40,092 nucleotides of DNA. Origin: Nocardioides sp. (GTDB taxonomy: Bacteria > Actinomycetota > Actinomycetes > Propionibacteriales > Nocardioidaceae). Position 1 is the first letter of the stretch. Each line of letters opens with the position of its first letter. Shown one piece after another: positions 1 through 8,424 of the stretch. The position numbers and the translations under genes are program-made. The notes under the pieces are model-generated. The model was not told where the DNA came from. It saw nothing but the letters and a program-made list of their open reading frames with translations, and did not search any database. Where the stretch lies: contig JAICHQ010000021.1 in assembly GCA_025924815.1 (NCBI GenBank), forward strand, positions 1 to 40,092, given 5' to 3'.

Positions 1-533
1 AGCGCCTTCTCCTTGCGCTTGCGGTGCTTGAGGACGCCCGCGGCCTCCTCGATGAACCCGCGGCGGTCTTCGGGCGTCGCGTGCAGGATCGAGTCGAGCT
101 GGCCCTGCCCGACGATCACGTGCATCTCGCGACCGATGCCGGAGTCGCTGAGCAGCTCCTGGACGTCGAGGAGGCGGCACGGCGTGCCGTTGATCGCGTA
201 CTCGGACCCGCCGGACCGGAACATGGTCCGGCTGATCGTCACCTCGGCGTACTCGATCGGCAGCGCGCCGTCGGTGTTGTCGATGGTCAGCAGCACCTCG
301 GCGCGGCCCAGGGGCGGGCGTCCGGCCGTGCCGGCGAAGATGACGTCCTCCATCTTGCCGCCGCGCAGGCTCTTGGCGCCCTGCTCGCCCATCACCCAGG
401 CCAGGGCGTCGACGACGTTGGACTTGCCCGAGCCGTTGGGACCCACCACGCAGGTGATGCCCGGCTCGAGCTGGAGCGTCGTGGACGAGGCGAAGGACTT
501 GAACCCCTTGAGGGTCAGGCTCTTCAGGTACAA
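1..533 (-). CDS. smc: Chromosome segregation ATPase SMC, N-terminal part (cut by window edge)
   Basis: This is the amino-terminal ATP-binding head of the SMC protein, which forms the condensin-like SMC-ScpAB ring that organises the chromosome. About 177 residues are visible. They begin [14 protein letters not shown] and contain the Walker A loop GPNGSGKSN near residue 32, followed by [17 protein letters not shown] and the FIEEAAGV region typical of SMC heads. The start is a TTG at 533-531, chosen because a GAGGTGAGGAG ribosome-binding stretch lies just upstream and the protein then begins exactly where SMC proteins do. The gene runs off the left edge, so coiled coil, hinge and C-terminal head are not visible. 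In many actinobacteria smc lies close to mutM and rnc, as here, but about 3.9 kb of other genes separates them in this window. Confidence 0.93.
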   Translation of the reverse strand, partial: MYLKSLTLKGFKSFASSTTLQLEPGITCVVGPNGSGKSNVVDALAWVMGEQGAKSLRGGKMEDVIFAGTAGRPPLGRAEVLLTIDNTDGALPIEYAEVTISRTMFRSGGSEYAINGTPCRLLDVQELLSDSGIGREMHVIVGQGQLDSILHATPEDRRGFIEEAAGVLKHRKRKEKA

Positions 534-687
534 CGTGGCTCCTCACCTCGGCCGGACTGCGACGGCGCGCCGACAGGTCGTCGGACTGACTGCAGGCGCG
601 CGGAGGACGAGCGGGGGAAGTGCAGCGATGCTCACCCTACCCAGGCGCGCCCCCGATCCCGGGCATTCCGGGCATACCGTCGCGAAC

Positions 688-1425
688 ATGACGCGGGCAG
701 GACGCGAGCGCCACCCGGCGCTCGCCGGGAAGGTGTCGTCGGCCATGCCGTACGACGACACCTATCCCGAGGGCTCGGTCCACGTGGGGCTGCCGTCCAC
801 GTCGATCACGATGATCGTGGCCTTCGACGATGCTCTCGACGTCGGCTGGCTCCGCTCGCCCGAGCACGCGACGTACTGGACGAGCGCCTCCGGTCTGCAC
901 ACCGAGCCCGCCGTGATCCGTACCCACGGCCACCAGCACGGGATCCAGCTCGAGCTGACGCCGGTCGGCGCCCGGGCACTCCTCGGGCTCCACGCAGGGG
1001 AGCTCGCCGCGACCACTACTGACACCGAACGGCTGCCGCTCGGCCTGACCGGGTCGGAGCACGCCTGGATCGCCGAGGGCGCGTCCGACGGCGTACGGCT
1101 TCACCGTCTGGAACAGGCCCTGGCCTCGCGCCTCGGTCATCGGTGCGGCGAGGCTCCGGACGAGGTCACGGAGGCCTGGCGGGTGCTGGGGGCGACCGGG
1201 GGCCGAGCCCGCATCGACGACGTCGCCCGGCACGTGGGATGGAGCCGGCGGACGCTGCTGCGAAGGTTCACCGAGGAGCTCGGCGTGTCGCCCAAGAGGG
1301 CTGCCCGCCTGTTCCGGTTCGAGCGCGCGCGCCGCCTGCTGATGAGCGGTCACAGCCTGGCCGGCACCGCGTCGTACGCCGGTACGCCGACCAGGCGCAC
1401 CTCGGTCGCGAGTGGCGCGCTCTGA
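688..1425 (+). CDS. AraC-family transcriptional regulator, apparently frameshifted near its 3' end
   Basis: The protein (245 aa as read) has an unassigned N-terminal sensing region of about 150 residues and a C-terminal AraC-type DNA-binding domain. The first helix-turn-helix is clear (IDDVARHVGWSRRTLLRRF), followed by a GVSPKRAARLFRFERAR linker helix. The second helix-turn-helix breaks off: after HSLAGTASYAG the frame reads TPTRRTSVASGAL and stops at 1425. One base further on, the next frame gives YADQAHLGREWRAL, the expected second-helix sequence of the family. That frame runs to a TGA at 1512-1514 that overlaps the ATG of the next gene. The break is at about 1382-1383. A corrected protein would be about 275 aa. 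It could be a real inactivating mutation, a sequencing error or, less likely, a recoded site. The start is the ATG at 688; no strong ribosome-binding site is seen. Confidence 0.75.
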   Translation: MTRAGRERHPALAGKVSSAMPYDDTYPEGSVHVGLPSTSITMIVAFDDALDVGWLRSPEHATYWTSASGLHTEPAVIRTHGHQHGIQLELTPVGARALLGLHAGELAATTTDTERLPLGLTGSEHAWIAEGASDGVRLHRLEQALASRLGHRCGEAPDEVTEAWRVLGATGGRARIDDVARHVGWSRRTLLRRFTEELGVSPKRAARLFRFERARRLLMSGHSLAGTASYAGTPTRRTSVASGAL

Positions 1426-1510
1426 CCTCCCAGACCCCGACCGAGACGATCCACGGCCCGGTCGCATTCGTTCAAGACGACCCCTGGAGCGATGGGCGAG
1501 GATCGTCCTC

Positions 1511-1909
1511 ATGAGCAAGACGACGCTGTTCCACAGCCTGTCCTTCCACGACCCCGCTGCCGCCATGACGTTCCTCGAGGCGGTCGGCTTCACCCGGGCG
1601 GCGGTGTACACCGACGACGCCGAGCCCCGCCGGGTGGTCCATGCCCAGTACGACTGGCGCAACTCCGGCGGCGTCATGTTCGGTTCCGCACGCGCCGACC
1701 CCGGCGACGGCACCGCGTCCACGGGGCACGGCCAGTGCTACTGCGTGGTCGAGACCGACGCCGAGGTCGACGCCGTCCATGACAGGGCCGTGGCGGCCGG
1801 TGCGACCTCGCTACGCCGGCCGGAGGACCAGGACTACGGCGGCCGTGCCTGCACCGTCCGCGACGCCGAGGGCAACCAGTGGAGCTTCGGGAGCTATCCC
1901 GGCGAATGA
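1511..1909 (+). CDS. VOC-family (glyoxalase/bleomycin-resistance fold) protein
   Basis: This 132-aa protein has the beta-alpha-beta-beta-beta layout of the vicinal oxygen chelate superfamily. It opens with FHSLSFHDPAAAMTFLEAVG and closes with the typical motif RACTVRDAEGNQWSFGSY. Its substrate cannot be read from sequence; members include glyoxalases, antibiotic-binding proteins and PhnB-like proteins of unknown role. The ATG at 1511 overlaps the stop codon of the frame-corrected AraC regulator upstream (ATGA), so the two were probably one translationally coupled operon, with the regulator controlling its partner. Confidence 0.8.
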   Translation: MSKTTLFHSLSFHDPAAAMTFLEAVGFTRAAVYTDDAEPRRVVHAQYDWRNSGGVMFGSARADPGDGTASTGHGQCYCVVETDAEVDAVHDRAVAAGATSLRRPEDQDYGGRACTVRDAEGNQWSFGSYPGE

Positions 1910-1946
1910 CGCCCCGCAGGCGGCGAACCGGACGAGCTCCTCCGGA

Positions 1947-2846
1947 TCACCGACGGCGCAACCGGTCGCGCAGCACCATGAGCTGCTCGCGCTCGCCGTC
2001 GGTCAGCGAGTCCATCCCTCCGGCGCTGATCTTGTCCAGCAGCGCGTCGAGGGCGGCCTGGTCGCGCGAGACCGGCGGGGTCACCGTCGGCTGCCACGGG
2101 CCCTGGACCACGGTCGGACCCGAGGCCGAGCGCCGTTGCCGCTTGGGTTTCGGTCTACGCCGGAGCCGGAGTGCGGGCACCCCACGCCACTCCGCCATCA
2201 ATCCCATCGACCGGGCGACGATCGCGGTGAGCACCAGGCCGAGGGCGAAGTCCGTCAGCAGCAGCCACTCCCGGTTGCCCACGTAGCTGAGCACCGAGAT
2301 GGCGACGATGATCGCGCCGATCACCCAGCCGGGGATGTTGAAGAAGAAGCGCCGGTGGGGCTCCTCGGCGATGAACACCAGCAGCACCATCAGCTCGACC
2401 TGGTTGAGCGAGCAGAGCATGTAGGCCCCGGACGCGAGTCCGTTGGAGATCGTGGTCAGCTCGACCAGCGCGACCCAGACCAGCCCCAGACCCACGGCCA
2501 CCAGCCCGAGGAACCAGGCCATCTTCTTGCGGCCGAGAAGGCCCTCGATCTCGCTCCCGAAGTACCAGAAGATGAAGATCGTCAGCACGTCGAGGAGGCC
2601 GATGCCGAACGGGTAGGCGATCGGCCAGGTGACCAGCTGCCACACCTGGCCCGACACGACGTCGTCGGGGGTGAGCGCGAGGTGGCTCTGGACCACGCCG
2701 TTGCTGCCCTCGAAGGCCCACTCGACGATCGACGCGATCGCGAGCACGAGGACGAGCACCGTGGTGGTGACCTGGATGCTGCCCAGCCGGAACCAGCCGT
2801 CGTCGGACCCGCGGCCTGGTCGGGCCATCCCCCATCGCATGCTCAC
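1947..2846 (-). CDS. Rhomboid-like integral membrane protein lacking the catalytic dyad
   Basis: This 299-aa protein has about six hydrophobic segments between residues 25 and 215 and a basic cytoplasmic tail. The rhomboid/derlin fold is suggested by the loop VVSGQVWQLVTWPIAYPFG after the first helix and by FWYFGSEIEGLLGRKK. Rhomboid proteases need a Ser in a GxSG motif and a His in a later helix. Here the corresponding segments read LASGAYML and TDFALGLVL, with Asp where His is expected, so proteolysis is unlikely. The C-terminus (LLDKISAGGMDSLTDGER) matches the short DUF6576-type tail found on bacterial rhomboid-like proteins. The start may be GTG 2846, ATG 2840 or ATG 2828; no ribosome-binding site decides between them. 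Its role is unknown. Confidence 0.72.
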   Translation of the reverse strand: MSMRWGMARPGRGSDDGWFRLGSIQVTTTVLVLVLAIASIVEWAFEGSNGVVQSHLALTPDDVVSGQVWQLVTWPIAYPFGIGLLDVLTIFIFWYFGSEIEGLLGRKKMAWFLGLVAVGLGLVWVALVELTTISNGLASGAYMLCSLNQVELMVLLVFIAEEPHRRFFFNIPGWVIGAIIVAISVLSYVGNREWLLLTDFALGLVLTAIVARSMGLMAEWRGVPALRLRRRPKPKRQRRSASGPTVVQGPWQPTVTPPVSRDQAALDALLDKISAGGMDSLTDGEREQLMVLRDRLRRR

Positions 2847-2888
2847 GGGCTCACGCTATCTGCCGACGGCCTCCGACGCCGACACCCA

Positions 2889-2919
2889 GGAGGGGCCGCC
2901 CGGAACGGACGGCCCCTCC
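2889..2919 (-). terminator. Hairpin terminator after the sedolisin gene
   Basis: A perfect 10-bp inverted repeat (GGAGGGGCCG / CGGCCCCTCC) with an 11-nt loop lies 18 bases past the stop of the peptidase gene. There is no U-tract, which is common for actinobacterial terminators. Confidence 0.7.
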
Positions 2920-2937
2920 AGCAGCTGGTCGGTTCGC

Positions 2938-4134
2938 TCAGAACGCCCCCGTGCCGTTCGGGGTGCCGAGGCCGGTCGGGCCGTCCCAGCCGGCGCGGGC
3001 GTTGCACCACTGGCTCGTGGGGCACGGGCCGTTGCTGCCACTGACGACGTCGTTCAGGCTCCCCGGGTGGGAGTACGGCGTGGTGTTGCTGTAGCCGCCG
3101 CCGGCCAGCGCGTAGACCGAGGCGATGATCGGCGACGACTCGCTGGTGCCGCCGTACTGCGACCACGTGGAGCTCCTGGTGCTCGTGGGCGCGTAGACGC
3201 TCAGGCCGCCGGTGTTCGGGTCTGCCGCGGCGGAGACGTCGGCCATGGCGCGCTTGGCACAGCCGGTGCCGAAGGTCGACGAACCCGCGACGGCGGCGTT
3301 GTAGGTCGAGCAGCCCGAGCCGGCTCCGCTCCACACGGTCTCGCCGACCCGGGTGGAGCCCGTCATCTTCAGCGTCGTGCCGCCCACCGCGGTCACGTAG
3401 CTCGAGGAGGCAGGGTAGGAGCCGCCCTGGTAGCCGTTGTCGCCGGTCGACGCGGTCACCGCGATGCCCGGGTGGTTGTAGTACTTGCCGTACGTCGTGT
3501 CGGGTGCGTCGCCGCCGCCGTAGCTGTTGGAGATCGCCACGACGCCCGGCGTCCGGGCGGCCGTGTTGACCGCGGTGCCGAGGTTGGCGAACGACGACGA
3601 CTTGGCCTGCACCACGAGGATCTTGCAGTCGGGGCAGGTGGCGGAGACGGCGTCGACGTCGAGGGCCTGCTCCTGCGACCAGCCCACGTCGGTGCGCGGG
3701 AGGCTGGTGCCGCCGTTCTGGTCGATGATCGTCAGACAATGGTTGGCCGTGGTGCAGGCGGGCATGCCGTAGTAGTTGCGGTAGATCGTGAGGTCGCGCT
3801 CGAGGTTGGGGTACCCGTAGGCGTCGACGATCGCGACCGTACGACCGGCGCCGCTCGTGCCGTTCAAGCCATAGGCCGCGCGGACCTGGGCCGGCGAGAG
3901 AGCCGTGGACAGCGGCTTGGTCGCCTGCGGGATGGCGCCCTTGCTGTTGACCAGGACCTTGGACATGCAGGCGGCGTGGCCCGCTGCCGGCGTGGCGCAC
4001 ACGCGCTGCGCGTGGAGGCCGGAGAGGTGCGTCAGGTGTGGCGACGCGGCGTCCGCCCCCTGCACTCCGGCGGTCACGGTGGTGACCGCGAGTGCGCCCG
4101 CACCAAGGAGTGCGGCGATGATTCTCTTGTTCAC
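2938..4134 (-). CDS. Secreted sedolisin-like (S53 family) serine peptidase
   Basis: This predicted 398-aa exported endopeptidase starts with a signal peptide (NKRIIAALLGAGALAVTT, cleavage probably after GADA). Sedolisins use a Ser-Glu-Asp triad with an oxyanion Asp. The sequence shows SQEQALDVDAV (catalytic Glu and Asp), STGDNGYQG (oxyanion Asp) and YGGTSESSP (nucleophile Ser in the GTS motif). The catalytic domain begins at about LSPAQVRAAYGL. Only about 50 residues separate signal peptide and catalytic domain, far short of the roughly 200-residue pro-domain usual in sedolisins. The GTG at 4134 is chosen because a GCCAGGAGCC ribosome-binding site precedes it and it places the signal peptide at the N-terminus; the in-frame extension to 4194 is probably not translated. 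It is a single gene with its own terminator. Confidence 0.85.
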   Translation of the reverse strand: MNKRIIAALLGAGALAVTTVTAGVQGADAASPHLTHLSGLHAQRVCATPAAGHAACMSKVLVNSKGAIPQATKPLSTALSPAQVRAAYGLNGTSGAGRTVAIVDAYGYPNLERDLTIYRNYYGMPACTTANHCLTIIDQNGGTSLPRTDVGWSQEQALDVDAVSATCPDCKILVVQAKSSSFANLGTAVNTAARTPGVVAISNSYGGGDAPDTTYGKYYNHPGIAVTASTGDNGYQGGSYPASSSYVTAVGGTTLKMTGSTRVGETVWSGAGSGCSTYNAAVAGSSTFGTGCAKRAMADVSAAADPNTGGLSVYAPTSTRSSTWSQYGGTSESSPIIASVYALAGGGYSNTTPYSHPGSLNDVVSGSNGPCPTSQWCNARAGWDGPTGLGTPNGTGAF

Positions 4135-4439
4135 GAGTGTTGGCTCCTGGCTCGACGGCCGGCCCCCTCGGCGACCCGGCGCCGCCTCCGGCAACGGCCG
4201 GACTCTGCCGCACTTCGGCCCCGAAGGGAACGAACCCGCGGGTCAATTCTTTGCAGCCGCAAGAACCTGCAACCTTCGCCCACCCGCAAGGGTGGGCTGG
4301 CCGACGCGTCGGGGCCGCCGGGGGCAAGGGCGTTGACCCAGAACCGATGGACGATCTCGTGGTGCCGCCGTCGGCGCCATGAGGGCGCGCAGAGCCACGG
4401 GGGGCGGAGGATCTCCGCCGGGTGCCGACCCGGGCAGGG
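4135..4439. other. Gene-free stretch upstream of the sedolisin gene, with one strong hairpin
   Basis: No convincing ORF with coding character is seen in these roughly 305 bases. They contain the leader and presumably the promoter of the peptidase gene (minus strand). A perfect 8-bp stem with a GCAA tetraloop (GCCCACCC GCAA GGGTGGGC) sits at 4278-4297. It may be a terminator for the 68-aa gene upstream or a leader structure. I looked for the conserved segments of the c-di-AMP (ydaO) riboswitch, common before actinobacterial secreted hydrolases, and did not find them. Confidence 0.5.
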
Positions 4440-4646
4440 TCAGGCGGGCTGCATCTCCAGCTGGTCGGGGTCGAGGTCGAGGACGTGCGCCGCCTGGGTG
4501 ACTGCCAGGCGGTCGTTCTCCTCCATCAACCGGGTGACCAGCGTCTCCAGCTCGGCAATCCTGGCTCGCAGCTGGTGGTTCTCGACGGCCAACCGAGCGG
4601 TGAAGCCGCGATCCTGCTGGAGATGGCCGATCAGAGCCTTGGCCAT
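4440..4646 (-). CDS. Small coiled-coil protein of unknown function
   Basis: This 68-aa protein has a heptad-like central helix (LAVENHQLRARIAELETLV followed by TRLMEENDRLAV), predicted to form a parallel coiled coil, and an acidic tail ending LDPDQLEMQPA. No signal peptide or membrane segment is present. The ATG at 4646 has a GGAAGG ribosome-binding site about ten bases upstream. It lies 82 bases after mutM on the same strand and may be read with it. The asymmetry of hydrophobic positions and the upstream SD support a real gene, but I recognise no family. Confidence 0.6.
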   Translation of the reverse strand: MAKALIGHLQQDRGFTARLAVENHQLRARIAELETLVTRLMEENDRLAVTQAAHVLDLDPDQLEMQPA

Positions 4647-4728
4647 GTGTGAAGCGCCTTCCGATGTCGGGACCGCCCGTGGTGGGGGCCGTCTTCAAGA
4701 GTGACACTCAAGGGGTCGCGGGTCAATC

Positions 4729-5583
4729 TCACGCGGGCACCCTCCGGGCCCGGGGCACCGGTTGGCAGCGGGGGCAGAAGAAGGACGACCGGTTCATGAA
4801 CTCCACCCGCCGGATCGGGGTCCCGCAGCGGTCGCACGCCTCGCCGGCGCGGCCATAGGCGTGCAGGGAGCGGTCGAAGTAGCCGGACTCGCCGTTGACG
4901 TTGACGTAGAGCGCGTCGAAGCTCGTGCCGCCCTGGACCAGCGCCGCGCCCATCACCGCCCGCGCCTGCGCCAGGATCCGGCGTACGTCGGTCGGGCGAA
5001 GCCGCTCGCCGGGCCGGTCGCCGTGGATCCGGGCGTGCCACAGCGCCTCGTCCGCGTAGATGTTGCCCACGCCCGAGACCAGCGTCTGGTCGAGCAGCAG
5101 CCGTTTCACTCCGGCCGTGCGCCGCCGGACGCGGGCCACGAACAGGTCGTCGTCGAACTCCGGGTCGAACGGGTCGCGCGCGATGTGGGCGATCTCGGGC
5201 GGCAGCTCGGCGCCGCCCTCGGAGAGCGACAGGCCGCCGAACATGCGCTGGTCGACGAAGCGCAGCTGCAGGTCGCCGAGGTCGAAGCGCACGCGCAGGT
5301 GCCGCTCGTCGGGGTGGCCGGGCTGCTGGACGAGGAGCTGCCCGCTCATCCCGAGGTGGCCGAGCAGGGCGTCGCCGCTGTCGAGCGGCAGCCACAGGTA
5401 CTTGCCCCGGCGACGCGCGGCCACGACCCGGCGACCGGTCAGCGCGGCGGCGAACCCGGCCGGCCCGCGATGGTCGCGGCGTACGGCACGCGGGTGGAGG
5501 ACGGCGACCGCGTGGATGGTGCGGCCGACGACGTGGCGCTCGAGCCCGTCGCGGACCGTCTCGACCTCGGGCAGCTCGGGCAC
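4729..5583 (-). CDS. mutM: Formamidopyrimidine-DNA glycosylase (Fpg/MutM)
   Basis: A base-excision repair enzyme that removes 8-oxoguanine and ring-opened purines and nicks the abasic site. The 284-aa protein starts with the invariant PELPEVE, where Pro2 is the Schiff-base nucleophile and Glu3 is catalytic. It has the beta-hairpin lysine ([10 protein letters not shown]), the helix-two-turn-helix region with [12 protein letters not shown], and a C-terminal zinc finger of four Cys (CDRC near residue 251 and FCPRC near 270). Length and all key residues are normal. It follows rnc by 18 bases, the usual actinobacterial rnc-mutM order. Confidence 0.97.
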   Translation of the reverse strand: MPELPEVETVRDGLERHVVGRTIHAVAVLHPRAVRRDHRGPAGFAAALTGRRVVAARRRGKYLWLPLDSGDALLGHLGMSGQLLVQQPGHPDERHLRVRFDLGDLQLRFVDQRMFGGLSLSEGGAELPPEIAHIARDPFDPEFDDDLFVARVRRRTAGVKRLLLDQTLVSGVGNIYADEALWHARIHGDRPGERLRPTDVRRILAQARAVMGAALVQGGTSFDALYVNVNGESGYFDRSLHAYGRAGEACDRCGTPIRRVEFMNRSSFFCPRCQPVPRARRVPA

Positions 5584-5601
5584 GGTGGTCGGCTCGACCG
5601 C

Positions 5602-6414
5602 TCAGTCGTCGGAGGTCGAGACGACCTGCTCCGCCATCGACTCCGCGACCGGGTCGGTGACGCCCAGGGACGCCGCCAGCTCGCCGTACGCCGTCTCCGC
5701 AGCGGCCTGCTCGGCCTCCTTCTTGGAGCGGCCCACGCCGTTGCCGTAGAGCTGCTCCCCCACGCGAACCTGGGCGGTGAAGGTCTTCATGTGGTCGGGG
5801 CCCTCGTCGGCGATCAGGTACTCCGGCACGCCGAGGCCGTGCTCGGCGGAGAGCTCCTGGAGCGAGGTCTTCCAGTCGAGGCCCGCGCCCAGGGCGGAGG
5901 CGGCCTCGATCAGCGGGTCGAACAGCAGATGGACGACCTCGGCGGAGCTCTCGAGCCCGCCGGAGAGATGGACCGCGCCGATCACAGCCTCGACGGTGTC
6001 GGAGAGGATCGACGCCTTCTCGCGACCGCCGGTGGTGTCCTCGCCGCGGCCGAGCTTGATGTAGGCGCCCAGGTCGATCTTGCGGCCGACCACCGCGAGG
6101 GCGCGGGCGTTGACCACCGCCGCCCGGAGCTTGGCCAGATGACCCTCCGAGAGGTCGGGGTGGGTGCGGAAGAGCGTCTCGGTCACCACGACACCGAGCA
6201 CCGAGTCACCGAGGAACTCCAGGCGCTCGTTGGTCGGCAGGCCGCCGTGCTCGTAGGCGTACGAGCGGTGCGTGAGCGCGCGCTCCAGCAGCTCGACGTC
6301 CAGGACCGGTTCGCCGAGCGCGGTGCGCAGCGTCGGGTAGTTCAGGGTCGCCGACCCGGTCTCAGAGGACCTGGCGCCGGGCGCCGCGAGCGCCGTACTG
6401 GCCGCACGTGCCAC
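5602..6414 (-). CDS. rnc: Ribonuclease III
   Basis: Double-strand-specific endoribonuclease that processes rRNA precursors and structured mRNAs. It has the RNase III signature [13 protein letters not shown] and the second metal-binding segment [16 protein letters not shown], then a dsRNA-binding domain (about the last 75 residues, with [16 protein letters not shown] and [16 protein letters not shown]). The start is uncertain. No ATG, GTG or TTG lies between the rpmF stop (6362) and the conserved core. The nearest usable codons are GTG 6414 (used here, 53-base overlap with rpmF), GTG 6459 (preceded by GGTGA) or a CTG at 6345. The overlap suggests translational coupling to rpmF. Confidence 0.93.
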   Translation of the reverse strand: MARAASTALAAPGARSSETGSATLNYPTLRTALGEPVLDVELLERALTHRSYAYEHGGLPTNERLEFLGDSVLGVVVTETLFRTHPDLSEGHLAKLRAAVVNARALAVVGRKIDLGAYIKLGRGEDTTGGREKASILSDTVEAVIGAVHLSGGLESSAEVVHLLFDPLIEAASALGAGLDWKTSLQELSAEHGLGVPEYLIADEGPDHMKTFTAQVRVGEQLYGNGVGRSKKEAEQAAAETAYGELAASLGVTDPVAESMAEQVVSTSDD

Positions 6415-6547
6415 AGGCGCGGTGGGGCAGGTGCTTGGCGCCGCACGCAGGGTTGGCACAGGTCACCAGGGTCGGTGCGACGGCCTTCCACTGCGAGCGC
6501 CGGTGGCGGGTGTTGCTGCGCGACATCTTCCGCTTCGGGACTGCCAC
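6362..6547 (-). CDS. rpmF: 50S ribosomal protein L32 (zinc-binding form)
   Basis: This 61-aa protein begins [20 protein letters not shown], the classic L32 N-terminus. It retains two CxxC-type pairs (CANPAC and CGTC) that bind structural zinc, so it is the Cys-plus form. The GTG at 6547 has a strong AGGAG site seven bases upstream. It follows the DUF177 gene and overlaps rnc, the arrangement conserved across many bacteria in which the DUF177 protein, L32 and RNase III are co-transcribed. Confidence 0.96.
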   Translation of the reverse strand: MAVPKRKMSRSNTRHRRSQWKAVAPTLVTCANPACGAKHLPHRACGTCGQYGARGARRQVL

Positions 6548-6605
6548 AGTTCTTCTCCTACGTCGTGTGGGCCTGACCGGTTGGACAGGTCCGCGTGCGT
6601 TGCCT

Positions 6606-7184
6606 TCAGTCTTCGTGCTGCTCGGGCTCGGCCAGCGCACTGAGCGCCGCCCACCGCGGGTCGACCGGCTCGCCGTGCCCGTGGTCGGGATCGTCCGCGA
6701 GCCGCGCGCCACACTCGGCGCACAGTCCCGGACAGTCATCGGTGCACAACGGCTGGAACGGCAGTGCGAGCACCACCGCGTCCCGCAGCAGCGGCTCCAG
6801 GTCGACCAGGTCGTCCCGCAGCTTGCTGACCTCGAACTCCTCTTCCGGATCGACGTCGTGGCCGTCGTAGACGAACAGCTCCTGGAACCTCACCTCGACG
6901 TCGTCGGAGATCGGTTCCAGGCACCGCGCGCACTCACCCTCGAGCCCGGCTCGCGCCGTACCCGTGACCAGGACGCCCTCCATGACCGCCTCCAGCCTCA
7001 GGTCGAGCTCGACCGGAGAGCCTTCGGGGACGCCGAGGACCTCGATGCCCAGATCTGCCGGGGCCGGAACCGTCCGCGACACCTCGCGCTGGGACCCCGG
7101 GCGGCGACCGAGCTCGCGAGTGTCGAGCACGAGCGGCGCTCTCGGGTCCAGTTTGCTCAGGGGATCGCTTTCACTTCTGGCCAC
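6606..7184 (-). CDS. DUF177/YceD-family protein (rRNA accumulation)
   Basis: This 192-aa member of the YceD/DUF177 family is encoded beside rpmF in most bacteria and linked to 23S rRNA accumulation. It has a beta-rich N-terminal half ([13 protein letters not shown]), a conserved ECARCLEP Cys pair near the middle, and the C-terminal [13 protein letters not shown] cluster typical of the family, probably metal-binding. The GTG at 7184 is chosen because it is the first plausible start before the conserved DTREL segment; the ribosome-binding site is weak. It sits 58 bases before rpmF in the same transcript. Confidence 0.9.
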   Translation of the reverse strand: MARSESDPLSKLDPRAPLVLDTRELGRRPGSQREVSRTVPAPADLGIEVLGVPEGSPVELDLRLEAVMEGVLVTGTARAGLEGECARCLEPISDDVEVRFQELFVYDGHDVDPEEEFEVSKLRDDLVDLEPLLRDAVVLALPFQPLCTDDCPGLCAECGARLADDPDHGHGEPVDPRWAALSALAEPEQHED

Positions 7185-7300
7185 AACAGATCGTCTCGTA
7201 TCGTAACGGGGCTGGTCAGGCCCGCCAAACTCCCGGGCCGGACGCCGAGTCGGCAGGTGACGACTCGGCGACGACTTGGCCTTCTTGCGCCGAGAGCGCG

Positions 7301-7774
7301 TCAGGCCAGGCGGGACCTCAGCTCGGCGTGCACGAAGTCGGGGACGAAGGCGGAGACGTCGCCCCCGAAGCCGGCGACCTCCTTGACCAGGGAGGAGGAG
7401 ACGAAGCCGCGCTCGGGGCTGGTGGGGATGAAGACCGTCTCGACACCGGTGAGCGAGGAGTTCATCTGGGCCATCTGGAGCTCGTAGTCGAAGTCGCTGG
7501 CGGCCCGCAGCCCCTTGACGATCGCGGTGACGTCGCGCTCGGCGCAGAAGGTCGTGACCAGCCCGGCGAACCCCTCGACCGTGACGTTGTCCAGGTCGGC
7601 GCACGCCCGCCGCATCATCGCGATCCGCTCCTCGGCGTCGAAGAGGCGGTTCTTGCTGACGTTGGTGCCGACCGCGACGATCACCTCGTCGAACAGCCGC
7701 GCGGAGCGGCGGACGATGTCGAGGTGCCCGAACGTGGGTGGGTCGAACGAGCCGGGACAGACCGCACGGCGCAC
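7301..7774 (-). CDS. coaD: Phosphopantetheine adenylyltransferase
   Basis: Fourth step of coenzyme A synthesis: transfer of AMP from ATP to 4'-phosphopantetheine. The 157-aa protein has the nucleotidyltransferase motif PGSFDPPTFGHLDIV, with the HxGH-type signature in the form TFGH, the substrate-binding KGLRAASDFDYE and the ISSTxxR-equivalent segment FVSSSLVKEVAGFGG. Length is standard. The GTG at 7774 has a GGAGG site just upstream. It lies between rsmD and the DUF177 gene, a common actinobacterial order. Confidence 0.97.
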   Translation of the reverse strand: MRRAVCPGSFDPPTFGHLDIVRRSARLFDEVIVAVGTNVSKNRLFDAEERIAMMRRACADLDNVTVEGFAGLVTTFCAERDVTAIVKGLRAASDFDYELQMAQMNSSLTGVETVFIPTSPERGFVSSSLVKEVAGFGGDVSAFVPDFVHAELRSRLA

Positions 7775-7811
7775 GGGGCCTCCTGGTGCTGGCTGGCTGG
7801 CCCTGGCCGGG

Positions 7812-8378
7812 CTAGCCCTGGGCGGCGTGAACGTACCAGAGCACGGTCTCGCCGTACTTCTTCTGCCGGCTCTCGCCGAAACCGTCGGGCCAGGCCGGCT
7901 CGTCCGCGCGGGACCCGCGCTCGACGACCACCATCGCGCCGGGGACGAGCCAGTCGTGCGCGGCCAGCGAGGCCAGGTCGGCGACCACCTCGGCCTCCGG
8001 GGCGGCGTACGGCGGATCGAGGAAGGCGACGTCGTACGGCGCCGCCGGGGGCCGGGCCAGCAGGCCGGCGACCGACCCGGTCACGACGTGGGCCCTGACG
8101 AACCCGAGGCCGCGGGCGTTCGCCGAGATCAGCGACGCGGTCCGCCGATCGTGCTCGACCAGCGTGACGACGCCTGCGCCGCGCGACCATGCCTCCAGGC
8201 CCACCGCGCCGGACCCGGCGTACAGGTCCAGGAAGCGGAGCCCGGCGAGAGAGCCGCACCACGCCTCGATGGCGGAGAAGAGGGCCTCGCGCACACGGTC
8301 GCTGGTGGGGCGGGTGCTGGCCCCCCGGGGCGCCGTGATGCGTCGACCGCCGACGCGTCCGCCGATGATGCGGGTCAT
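7812..8378 (-). CDS. rsmD: 16S rRNA (guanine(966)-N(2))-methyltransferase RsmD
   Basis: SAM-dependent methylase of G966 in 16S rRNA. The 188-aa protein starts MTRIIGGRVGGRRI, the typical RsmD N-terminus, then shows the SAM-binding loop FLDLYAGSGAVGLEA and the N-methyltransferase catalytic motif DPPY (FLDPPYAAPE). The ATG at 8378 is chosen by family alignment; an in-frame GTG at 8417, seven bases after the recG stop, is an alternative that would add 13 residues. It is co-directional with recG and coaD. Confidence 0.94.
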   Translation of the reverse strand: MTRIIGGRVGGRRITAPRGASTRPTSDRVREALFSAIEAWCGSLAGLRFLDLYAGSGAVGLEAWSRGAGVVTLVEHDRRTASLISANARGLGFVRAHVVTGSVAGLLARPPAAPYDVAFLDPPYAAPEAEVVADLASLAAHDWLVPGAMVVVERGSRADEPAWPDGFGESRQKKYGETVLWYVHAAQG

Positions 8379-8424
8379 GACAGCGCGGGTCCCAGGACCC
8401 GGGCGCGCACGCGACACGGCTCGG

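Noticed and set aside
4135..4439. c-di-AMP (ydaO) riboswitch in the sedolisin leader
   Set aside because: Such switches often precede secreted hydrolases in actinobacteria, but the conserved segments were not found; only a simple hairpin is present.
4762..6576. Plus-strand open frame of 604 codons opposite mutM and rnc
   Set aside because: Antisense shadow of two conserved genes with every key residue on the minus strand.
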